Assembly: GCF_003443995.1 (NCBI RefSeq)
Contig: NZ_QWEY01000006.1
Span: 1-64,000 of the forward strand
Length of the DNA: 64,000 nucleotides
DNA from: Pseudotabrizicola alkalilacus
GTDB lineage: Bacteria > Pseudomonadota > Alphaproteobacteria > Rhodobacterales > Rhodobacteraceae
Direction: 5' to 3'
Shown: one piece after another, positions 36,068 to 43,555 of the stretch
Position numbering within the stretch: position 1 is the first letter of the stretch
How the letters are laid out: each line of letters begins with the position of its first letter
The notes under the pieces: generated by a model
Database searches by the model: none
The model's input: only the letters and a program-made list of their open reading frames with translations
What the model was told of the DNA's origin: nothing
Made by a program: the position numbers and the translations under genes

Positions 36068-37318
36068 ATGACCTACCATCCGAAATCAGACTTCATGCGC
36101 GTGATGATGACCCGTGGCTTTCTGGCCGATTGCACGGATTATCAGGCGCTGGACGAGGCGTTTCTGAACGGGGTCGTGCCCGCCTATATCGGCTATGATG
36201 CGACAGCGGCCTCGCTGCATGTCGGGCACCTTCTGAACATCATGGTGCTGCGCTGGTTGCAGAAATGCGGCCACAAGCCGATCACCCTGATGGGCGGCGG
36301 CACGACAAAGGTGGGTGACCCCAGCTTCCGTGCCGAAGAGCGCCCGCTGCTGACGCCGGAAAAGATCGACGAGAACATCGCCGGGATGCAGCAGGTCTTT
36401 GCCCGCTACCTGTCCTACGGCGACGGGCCGACCGATGCCATCATGCTCAACAATGCCGAATGGCTGGATCATCTGAACTATCTGGAATTCCTGCGCGACA
36501 TCGGGCGGCATTTCAGTGTGAACCGGATGCTGTCGTTTGACTCTGTGAAATCGCGGCTGGACCGCGAGCAATCGCTGTCCTTCCTCGAATTCAACTACAT
36601 GATCCTGCAGGCCTATGATTTCCTTGAAATCAACCGCCGCTATGGCTGCCTGTTGCAGATGGGCGGCTCGGACCAGTGGGGCAATATCGTCAACGGCGTC
36701 GATCTGACCCGCCGGGTGGTGGATCATGAGGTGTACGGCCTGACCACGCCGCTGCTGACCACCTCTGACGGGCGCAAGATGGGCAAATCGGCCAATGGTG
36801 CGGTCTGGCTGAATGGCGCGATGCTCTCACCCTATGAGTTCTGGCAGTTCTGGCGCAACTCCACCGATGCGGACGTCGGCCGCTTCCTCAAGCTGTTCAC
36901 CGAACTGCCGCTGGAAGAGTGCGAGCGTCTTGGCGCGCTGCAAGGCGCCGAGATCAACGCGGCCAAGGTGATCCTCGCCAATGAGGTGACCACCCTGCTG
37001 CACGGGGTTGAGGCAGCACAGGCCGCCGAGGCGACTGCGCGCGAAGTGTTCGAGATGGGCGGCATCGGCGACGATCTGCCAACCGTCAGCCTGTCGCCCG
37101 AGGAAATCTCGGAGGGCATCGGCATCGTGCAACTGTTCGTGCGCGCAGGGCTCTCGGCCAGCGGCAAGGATGCCAAACGCCTGATCTCCGAAGGCGGGGC
37201 ACGGGTGAATGATGACATCGTGACCGACAGCGGCCGCCGCTTTGGCGCGGGCGATCTGGCCGAACCGCTGAAACTGACGGCAGGCAAGAAGCGCCACGCA
37301 CTGGTGACGCTGGGCTAG
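36068..37318 (+). CDS. tyrS: Tyrosyl-tRNA synthetase
   Basis: This 416-residue class I synthetase has HVGH at residues 51-54 (HIGH motif), KMGKS at 237-241 (KMSKS motif, with Gly in place of the middle Ser), the tyrosine pocket segment [10 protein letters not shown], and a C-terminal S4 RNA-binding domain (about 350-412). It charges tRNA-Tyr. GAGGACGCT is upstream of the ATG. No tyrosine T-box or similar leader is seen. Confidence 0.96.
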   Translation: MTYHPKSDFMRVMMTRGFLADCTDYQALDEAFLNGVVPAYIGYDATAASLHVGHLLNIMVLRWLQKCGHKPITLMGGGTTKVGDPSFRAEERPLLTPEKIDENIAGMQQVFARYLSYGDGPTDAIMLNNAEWLDHLNYLEFLRDIGRHFSVNRMLSFDSVKSRLDREQSLSFLEFNYMILQAYDFLEINRRYGCLLQMGGSDQWGNIVNGVDLTRRVVDHEVYGLTTPLLTTSDGRKMGKSANGAVWLNGAMLSPYEFWQFWRNSTDADVGRFLKLFTELPLEECERLGALQGAEINAAKVILANEVTTLLHGVEAAQAAEATAREVFEMGGIGDDLPTVSLSPEEISEGIGIVQLFVRAGLSASGKDAKRLISEGGARVNDDIVTDSGRRFGAGDLAEPLKLTAGKKRHALVTLG

Positions 37319-37320
37319 GC

Positions 37321-37362
37321 CCCCACCCCCATCCCCTCCCCACAGAGGGGGAGGGGAGGCTC
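37321..37362. repeat. C-run/G-run inverted repeat after tyrS
   Basis: The run CCCCACCCCCATCCCCTCCC is followed by ACAGAGGGGGAGGGGAG, forming an imperfect inverted repeat right after the tyrS stop. A related run, CCCTCCCCCCTTGTGGGGGA, occurs at 47118-47137 near the lysR gene. These are probably dispersed short palindromes that can act as weak terminators. Confidence 0.5.
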
Positions 37363-37428
37363 TGACTTGTCAGCGTCATTTGCGGCGGCTAGGGTTGCGA
37401 CAAAGCCCTTTGCCAAGGATACTCCGGC

Positions 37429-38352
37429 ATGATCCGCCCCAACGCCTTTTCCGCCGCTGGCCGCTTCTGGCGCGGCAATCTTCACACCCATTCCACCCGC
37501 TCGGATGGCGTATTGTCACCGGAAGAGGTCTGCCGCCGCTACCGGGCCGAAGGCTATGATTTTCTGGCGCTGACCGACCATTTTGTCGGCTGCTATGATT
37601 ACCCCATCGTCGATACCCTGCCCTTCCGCAGTGATGGTTTCACCACCATCCTTGGCGCCGAGCTGCACTCCGGCGCGATGGCCAATGGTGAGCTGTGGCA
37701 CATCCTCGCCGTTGGCCTGCCAGCCGATTTCGCGCCCTCCGACAGCCCGGATTTCCACCCCAAACCGGGGCAGGAAACCGCCGCCGAATTGGCCGCCCGC
37801 GCCGTCGCCGCCGGGGCCTTTGTCGCCATCGCCCACCCGCAATGGTCCGGGCTGACGCTCGCCGATGCGCGCGCCGTTACCGCCGCCCATGCGGTCGAGA
37901 TCTACAACCACGGCTGCGCCATGGGCTGCGACCGGCCCGACGGCACCGCCATCGCCGACCTGTTGCTGACCGAAGGCCGCCCCCTGAGCATGATCGCCAC
38001 CGATGACGCGCATTTCTACGAACCCGACCATTTCGGCGGTTGGGTGATGGTGAAATCCGCTGAAAACACGCCCGAGGCTTTGCTGACCGCTTTGAAAGCC
38101 GGAGACTTCTACTCCAGTCAGGGACCGGAGCTGCGCGACATCCGTCTGACCGACGACCGGATCGAGGTCGACAGCTCCGCCGTCGCCGCGATGATCGTCC
38201 AAGGTCAGGGCACTGCCGCCCGGGCCGTGCATGGCCATTCGATGACCACTGCCGCACTGGACCTGTCACGCTTTGGCGACAGCCCCTGGCTGCGCGTTAC
38301 CCTGATGGATGCTGCCGGCAAAAAGGCCTGGTCCAACCCGATCTGGCGCTAG
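37429..38352 (+). CDS. PHP-domain phosphoesterase
   Basis: This 307-residue PHP-domain protein has metal ligands in NLHTHSTRSDG (His19, His21), LTDHF, the Glu in GAELHSG, and IAHPQW with DDAHF near the C-terminal end of the domain. The family includes histidinol phosphatases and nucleoside bisphosphatases; the C-terminal part (about 220-307) is a small beta-rich extension. The specific substrate is not evident. It stands alone after tyrS. Confidence 0.78.
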   Translation: MIRPNAFSAAGRFWRGNLHTHSTRSDGVLSPEEVCRRYRAEGYDFLALTDHFVGCYDYPIVDTLPFRSDGFTTILGAELHSGAMANGELWHILAVGLPADFAPSDSPDFHPKPGQETAAELAARAVAAGAFVAIAHPQWSGLTLADARAVTAAHAVEIYNHGCAMGCDRPDGTAIADLLLTEGRPLSMIATDDAHFYEPDHFGGWVMVKSAENTPEALLTALKAGDFYSSQGPELRDIRLTDDRIEVDSSAVAAMIVQGQGTAARAVHGHSMTTAALDLSRFGDSPWLRVTLMDAAGKKAWSNPIWR

Positions 38353-38384
38353 CGCTGGCTACATCTGAGGGAGCGCTCCGCGCG

Positions 38385-38448
38385 GGAGTATTTGGGCCAA
38401 GATGAATGCAGCAGGAAAGGCTGCTGTCATCTTGGCCAGAAATACTCC
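38385..38448. repeat. Long inverted repeat (cruciform) after the PHP gene
   Basis: The left arm GGAGTATTTGGGCCAAGATGA (38385-38405, listed as GGAGTATTT-GGGCCAAGATGA) pairs with TCATCTTGGCC-AGAAATACTCC (38427-38448) with one small bulge, and the loop contains a second stem CAGCAG/CTGCTG. It lies between the converging PHP and dehydrogenase genes and could terminate both transcripts. A half copy is at 46094-46119. Confidence 0.7.
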
Positions 38449-38509
38449 GGGGTGGCCGATTGGTTGCTTCATTGGGTCGAGATCCCAACCGACCGGAGAG
38501 CAGCACGCA

Positions 38510-39409
38510 TCACTCCAGCCGTGCCGGAAATCCCTCTGCCCGCAGATCGGTGCCAAGCGCGTCTTCCAGCAGCTTGACCACTTGCGTCGACTGCGCCGAC
38601 CCGCCATAGGCGGCGCGCCCCTTTACAAAGGTCTGCATGGTCTGGCCCGCCAGATCCAGCGGCACGCCGAATTCCTGCCCGAACCCCATGGCAAAGCCGA
38701 GGTCTTTCAGCGCGAGATCCATGGTGAAGGCGATGTCATAGCTGCCGTTCAGGATCAGCTGGCCTTCGGTCTCATGCACGAAACTGCTGCCGGAAGAGGC
38801 GGCAATCGCCTCCCACGCGGTTTTCAGATCCAGCCCTCCACGCCTTGCCAGCATCAGCGCCTCGCCATCCGCCACCAGATGGATGAATGCCAGCATATTG
38901 GTGATCACCTTGATCACCGCAGCCGACCCCAGCGGCCCCATGTGGAACAGCCGGTTGCCGATTGCCATCAGGGCGGCGCGGTGCTGCTCCAGCAGATCGG
39001 CGTCGCCGCCGACCAGCACGGTGATCTCCCCCCGCGCGGCCAGATGCACGCCGCCTGTCACCGGCGCCTCCAGCATCCGCAGACCTGCGGCATGGGCAAG
39101 GCCCGCCAGCCGCAGCACATCCTCGCGGCCGAGGGTGGAGTTCTCCACCCATGTCATCCCAGGACGCGCCGTGGCCAACACCTGCGCCAGCACCGCCTCG
39201 GACACAGCGGGAGACGGCAGGCAGGTGAACACATGATCCACCTGCGACGCAAGTTCACCGGGGCTGCCCGCCACCCCTGCCCCCATCACCCGGTGCCGCT
39301 CTGCAAGCCCCGGATCACGGTCATACACCACCATCTGGTGCCCCGCGCGGATCAGGCTGGCCGCCAGATGCCCGCCCAGATTGCCCAATCCGATATAGCC
39401 GATCTTCAT
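38510..39409 (-). CDS. 3-hydroxyisobutyrate dehydrogenase-family oxidoreductase
   Basis: This 299-residue beta-hydroxyacid dehydrogenase has the N-terminal NAD(P) motif IGYIGLGNLGGHLA (about 2-15), the substrate-binding LEAPVTGG-type segment and a probable catalytic Lys in AAVIKVITNML. The ATG at 39409 has GGAG upstream. It is last in the amine-degradation-like cluster. Its substrate could be 3-hydroxyisobutyrate, tartronate semialdehyde or a related product; the neighbours do not decide. Confidence 0.85.
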   Translation of the reverse strand: MKIGYIGLGNLGGHLAASLIRAGHQMVVYDRDPGLAERHRVMGAGVAGSPGELASQVDHVFTCLPSPAVSEAVLAQVLATARPGMTWVENSTLGREDVLRLAGLAHAAGLRMLEAPVTGGVHLAARGEITVLVGGDADLLEQHRAALMAIGNRLFHMGPLGSAAVIKVITNMLAFIHLVADGEALMLARRGGLDLKTAWEAIAASSGSSFVHETEGQLILNGSYDIAFTMDLALKDLGFAMGFGQEFGVPLDLAGQTMQTFVKGRAAYGGSAQSTQVVKLLEDALGTDLRAEGFPARLE

Positions 39410-39434
39410 CTTGCGTCTCCGCTTGTGGCGCGCC

Positions 39435-41000
39435 TCACTGAAAATGAATCCGGTACTTCGCCCGGATCGCCGCATCTACCTCAGGCGCGACCCGGCAGCC
39501 CGCCTTTGCCAAAATCGCATTCTTGCGCTCCAGCGCCTTTTCCAGCAGCTGCGGCTTGCCCGCCTCGGTCCACTCCTTCGGGCTCATCCGGTTGCCCACC
39601 ACCGGATAGGTGTATTCGGTCTGCATCAGTCGCAGCGTCTGATCTGACCCAAGGTAATGCCCCGGTCCGCCCAGACAGACCTCTTTCATCGCCTCTATGC
39701 TGGTGCTGTCCTCGGTCACGTCGATCCCGCGTACGCAACGCATCGCCTGCCCCAGCAGATCATCACCCAGCACCAGCGATTCCAGACAGAACCCCAGCAG
39801 CGACGCATGCATCCCCACCGCCTCATAACACAGGTTGAGGCCCGCCAGACCGGCAAGGGTATTGGTGATCCCCTGCTCCCATCCTGCCTGCATGTCGGGC
39901 AGCTTGCTGTCAGAAATACCACTCGCCGCCCCGCCCGGCAGGTCGTAGAACCGGTGCATCTGCGCGCAACCTGCGGTCAGCAAGGCCTGCTCGGCAGAGC
40001 CGCCCGACATCGCCCCGGTGCGCAGATCACTGACGAAAGGCCAGGTGCCAAAGATGCAGGGCGCGCCCTTTTTGATCGAATTGGCATAGACCACCCCCGC
40101 CAGACATTCCGCCACCGCCTGCACAATGGTCAGCGCGATTGGTGCGGGCGCGGTCGCCCCGGCCTGCCCCGCCGACAGCAGCAGCATCGGCATCCCACGC
40201 CGGATGCAATCTTCCATCGTGATGCAGCTTTCCTCGGCGAACTTCATCGGCGGTACGACAAAGCAATTGGAATTGCTGACAAAAGGCCGCTCCAGCCATT
40301 TCTCCTCGCCGCCGGCCACCATGTAGAGCATGTCAAAACAATCCGCGACATGCGACGGGTCGCTGAACGAGGTGCCGACATGCTTCACGGTGCCCGCAAG
40401 GCAGCCATAAAGCGTGTTCAGATCCATGTCGCGGTTGTCCACCACATCGCGGCAGACCATGGTGCGCTGGTAAAAGTGGATGTTGTCCAGATTGTCGACC
40501 AGCCGCGCCGCATCATACAGATCCTGCGCCGTGCTGTCGCGATACTCCAGCGTGAACGGGTCCACGATGTGCACCGCCGCCCCTGCGGTGCCGTAATGCA
40601 CGTTGCTGCCGGTCAGATGCATGTCATGGCGCGGGTCACGGGCGTATAGCGTGATGTCGCGCGCCGCCACCGCAAGCATATCCTCGACCAGAGCGCGCGG
40701 AAACCGCAGCCGCCCGTCGCTACCCTGAATGGCCCCCGCCGCCGTCATGATCTCCACGCCCGAGGGCGGCGCCTGAGACAACCCGATCTCCTCCAGCGCT
40801 TGCAACGCCGCCTGATGGATCCGCGCCATCCCGGCCTCGGTCAGCGGCCGGTACTGCCCCCCCGGCATCCCCGGCCGAATGGGCCGCATCGCATCCGATA
40901 GCGGAGCCGAGCGCAACGCCACCCGCGCCCCCCGCCCCCCCGACCGCTTTGCCCGCGAGGGTTCACAAATATCCCCAATGTCACTCATGATCTTGCTCAT
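39435..41000 (-). CDS. MttB-family (non-pyrrolysine) methylamine/betaine methyltransferase
   Basis: This roughly 521-residue COG5598 protein has a TIM-barrel fold related to trimethylamine:corrinoid methyltransferase. It contains VHYGTAGAAVHIVDP, SNSNCFVVPPMKFAEES and GGPGHYLGSDQTLRLM. There is no in-frame amber codon, so pyrrolysine is absent, as in MtgB-type betaine methyltransferases. The ATG at 41000 is part of intercistronic repeat copy D; an alternative ATG is at 40988. No corrinoid protein (MttC-type) gene is nearby. Likely substrates are quaternary amines such as a betaine. Confidence 0.85.
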   Translation of the reverse strand: MSKIMSDIGDICEPSRAKRSGGRGARVALRSAPLSDAMRPIRPGMPGGQYRPLTEAGMARIHQAALQALEEIGLSQAPPSGVEIMTAAGAIQGSDGRLRFPRALVEDMLAVAARDITLYARDPRHDMHLTGSNVHYGTAGAAVHIVDPFTLEYRDSTAQDLYDAARLVDNLDNIHFYQRTMVCRDVVDNRDMDLNTLYGCLAGTVKHVGTSFSDPSHVADCFDMLYMVAGGEEKWLERPFVSNSNCFVVPPMKFAEESCITMEDCIRRGMPMLLLSAGQAGATAPAPIALTIVQAVAECLAGVVYANSIKKGAPCIFGTWPFVSDLRTGAMSGGSAEQALLTAGCAQMHRFYDLPGGAASGISDSKLPDMQAGWEQGITNTLAGLAGLNLCYEAVGMHASLLGFCLESLVLGDDLLGQAMRCVRGIDVTEDSTSIEAMKEVCLGGPGHYLGSDQTLRLMQTEYTYPVVGNRMSPKEWTEAGKPQLLEKALERKNAILAKAGCRVAPEVDAAIRAKYRIHFQ

Positions 41001-41051
41001 TTTCTGTCTGAAAATATCCTCGGGGGGTCCGGGGGGCAGACAGCCCCCCGG
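40998..41051 (-). repeat. Intercistronic repeat, copy D (supplies the mttB-like start codon)
   Basis: On the minus strand the perfect hairpin CCGGGGGGC-TGTCT-GCCCCCCGG (41051-41029) follows the upstream gene's stop by 6 bases. Next comes GAGGATATTTTCAGAC and AGAAAATG, whose ATG is the annotated start of the mttB-like gene. Confidence 0.8.
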
Positions 41052-41057
41052 CGCTGG

Positions 41058-43496
41058 TCACAGGCGCATCCGTTCGGATTTCGGATCATACATCGGCACC
41101 AAGGACACCTCCGCCGCGTATCGCCGCCCGGCAATCTCGATTTCGTACCGAGATCCCAGCACCTCCGCCGCGCTCTGCCCGGCGCAAGGCACATAACCCA
41201 AGCCCACAGCGCCACCCAAAGCATGGCCGTAATTGCCGCTGGTCACCGGCCCGACGATCTTGCCATCCCGCACAATCGCCTCGTTGTGAAAGATCATCGC
41301 CTCCGGATCGCGCACCAGAAACTGCATCATCCGCCGTGACACTCCGGCATCATCCTTGCGCAGCACCGCGTCGCGCCCGATGAACGCGGGCTTTTTGCGG
41401 CTGACAGCAAAGCCAAGCCCCGCCTCCAGCACATGATCCTCATCGGTGATGTCATGGCCGAAATGGCGGTAAGCCTTCTCGATCCGGCAAGAGTCCAGCG
41501 CATGCAGCCCGCACAGCGTCAGCTCCGGCGCGGCCTCCACCAGCGCCTCAAACACATGGCACGCCTGATCGGTCGGCACATAAAGTTCCCAGCCCAGCTC
41601 GCCGACATAAGACACCCGGTGCGCCCGCGCGAGTCCCATGCCGATCTCGATTTCCCGTGCTGTACCAAAGGGATGCGCTGCGTTACTGAAGTCCTGTGGT
41701 GACACCCGGCCCAGCACATCGCGCGAGCCCGGCCCCATCAGGCACAGCACCGCCTCGCCAGCGGTCACATCGGTGATCACCGCAAAATCCGTCCCCAGAT
41801 GGCGGCGCAGCCAGGCCAGATCGCGCTGCAAGGTGGCCCCCGGCACCACCAGCAGGAATGCGGTTTCCGACAACCGCGTCACCGTCAGATCGCTCTCGAT
41901 GCCGCCGCGCGCATTCAGCATCTGGGCATAGACCACGCGCCCGACCGCCACATCGACCTGAGCCGCACAGACCCGGTTCAGGAACGCGCAGGCACCCGGC
42001 CCCTCGACCCGGATCTTGCCAAAGCTGGTCATGTCGAACAGGCCAACGCCCGTCCGCACCGCCATATGCTCGGCGCGCTGGTTGTCAAACCAGTTCGCCC
42101 GGCCCCAGCCATAGCGATAGGCAGGCTCTTGCCCAGCGTGCGCAAACCAGTTCGCCCGCTCCCAACCCGCCACCTCGCCAAAGACCGCGCCGCGCGCCGC
42201 CAGCGCGTCATGCAGCGGCGAGCGCCGCACCCCCCGGCTGGTTGCCATCTGCCGGTAGGGGTAGTGATCGGCGTACAAGAGCCCCAGCGTCTCGCTGACC
42301 CTTTCTTTCAGATAGGCGCGGTTTTTCTGAAACGGCTGTGCCCGGCGGATATCCACCTCCCACAGATCGAACGGCGGCTCGCCGTGCGCGATCCAATGCG
42401 CCAGCGCCATCCCCGCCCCACCGCTCGAGGCAATGCCGATGGAGTTATACCCCGCCGCCACCCAATAGCCGCCAAGCTCCGGGGCCTCGCCCAGATAGTA
42501 GCGGTCATCGGGGGTAAAGCTCTCCGGTCCGTTGAAAAAGGTGTGAATCCCCGCCGTCTGGAACAGCGGCATCCGCTCCATTGCGGCCTCAAGGATCGGC
42601 TGGAAATGGTCCCAGTCCTCGGGCAGCGTATCAAACTCGAAATCCGCCCGGATACCGCCCATGCCCCAGGGCTTGGCCTTTGGCTCGAACGCCCCCAGCA
42701 TCATCTTGCCCGCGTCAGATTTGTAATAGGCGCATTCATCAGGCACCCGCAGCACAGGCAAGTGGCCCAGACCGGCAATCGCCTCGGTCACCAGATAGAA
42801 ATGCTCGCAGGCATGCAGCGGCACCGTCACGCCATTCTGCGCCGCAAGGTCACGTCCCCACATGCCGCCGCAATTGATCACCACATCGGCGGCGATATGG
42901 CCCGGCCCCTCGGCGCTGTCATACTCCACGCCCGTCACCCGGCCCGCCGCCGTGATCACCCGCGTCACCGCAACACCCTCGGCAATCACCGCGCCGCGCA
43001 TCCGCGCACCCTTGGCCAGCGCCATGGCGATGTTGGCCGGGTCGCATTGCCCGTCCAACGGCAGATGCACCCCGCCCAGCACGTCGCCCACATTAAGATG
43101 CGGATACATCGCCTTGATCTCGGCGGGCGAAACCTCCCCCACCTCGACATCAAAAATCCGCGCCAGCGTCGCCTGCCGCCGCAGCTCTTCCATCCGGTCC
43201 GCTGTCAGCGCGACCGAAATGCTGCCCACCTGCCGCATGCCCGTCGCGATGCCAGTCTCTGCCTCCAGCCCGACATAAAGCCCCGCCGAATAGCGCGCCA
43301 AACGGGTCATATTGGCCGATCCGCGCAGCTGCCCGATCAGCCCCGCCGCATGCCAGGTCGTGCCCGAGGTCAGCCGCTTGCGTTCCAGCAGCACAATATC
43401 GGTCCACCCGGCCTTCGCCAGATGATAGGCGACCGAGCAGCCCGAGATGCCGCCCCCAATGATCACCGCCCGTGCCTTGTCCGGCAGCCCTGCCAT
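41058..43496 (-). CDS. FAD-dependent dehydrogenase fused to GcvT/aminomethyltransferase domain (dimethylglycine/sarcosine type), copy 1
   Basis: This 812-residue protein has an N-terminal DAO-type FAD domain (AVIIGGGISGCSVAYHLAKAG, residues about 9-29) with GTTWHAAG, whose His is the expected site of covalent FAD in the family. It is followed by a FAO_M linker (about 390-445) and a C-terminal GcvT folate domain (about 450-810; GLFDMTSFGKIRVEG, GELGWELYVP). Such proteins oxidatively demethylate N-methyl amines and transfer the carbon to tetrahydrofolate. It lies downstream of a paralogue (43556-45997) with repeat copy E between. Confidence 0.9.
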   Translation of the reverse strand: MAGLPDKARAVIIGGGISGCSVAYHLAKAGWTDIVLLERKRLTSGTTWHAAGLIGQLRGSANMTRLARYSAGLYVGLEAETGIATGMRQVGSISVALTADRMEELRRQATLARIFDVEVGEVSPAEIKAMYPHLNVGDVLGGVHLPLDGQCDPANIAMALAKGARMRGAVIAEGVAVTRVITAAGRVTGVEYDSAEGPGHIAADVVINCGGMWGRDLAAQNGVTVPLHACEHFYLVTEAIAGLGHLPVLRVPDECAYYKSDAGKMMLGAFEPKAKPWGMGGIRADFEFDTLPEDWDHFQPILEAAMERMPLFQTAGIHTFFNGPESFTPDDRYYLGEAPELGGYWVAAGYNSIGIASSGGAGMALAHWIAHGEPPFDLWEVDIRRAQPFQKNRAYLKERVSETLGLLYADHYPYRQMATSRGVRRSPLHDALAARGAVFGEVAGWERANWFAHAGQEPAYRYGWGRANWFDNQRAEHMAVRTGVGLFDMTSFGKIRVEGPGACAFLNRVCAAQVDVAVGRVVYAQMLNARGGIESDLTVTRLSETAFLLVVPGATLQRDLAWLRRHLGTDFAVITDVTAGEAVLCLMGPGSRDVLGRVSPQDFSNAAHPFGTAREIEIGMGLARAHRVSYVGELGWELYVPTDQACHVFEALVEAAPELTLCGLHALDSCRIEKAYRHFGHDITDEDHVLEAGLGFAVSRKKPAFIGRDAVLRKDDAGVSRRMMQFLVRDPEAMIFHNEAIVRDGKIVGPVTSGNYGHALGGAVGLGYVPCAGQSAAEVLGSRYEIEIAGRRYAAEVSLVPMYDPKSERMRL

Positions 43497-43545
43497 TTTC
43501 TGTCTCCAAATATCCCACGGGGGTCCGGGGGTGTGAAACCCCCGG
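43494..43545 (-). repeat. Intercistronic repeat, copy E (supplies the dehydrogenase 1 start codon)
   Basis: On the minus strand the hairpin CCGGGGG-TTTCACA-CCCCCGG (43545-43525) is followed by GTGGGATATTTGGAGAC and AGAAAATG, where ATG is the start of dehydrogenase copy 1. The variant GGAG inside the box makes a good Shine-Dalgarno. Confidence 0.8.
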
Positions 43546-43555
43546 TCCTGTCCTC

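Noticed and set aside
39435-41000. Pyrrolysine-containing trimethylamine methyltransferase
   Set aside because: The frame has no in-frame TAG and no pyl genes are seen; it belongs to the non-pyrrolysine branch.
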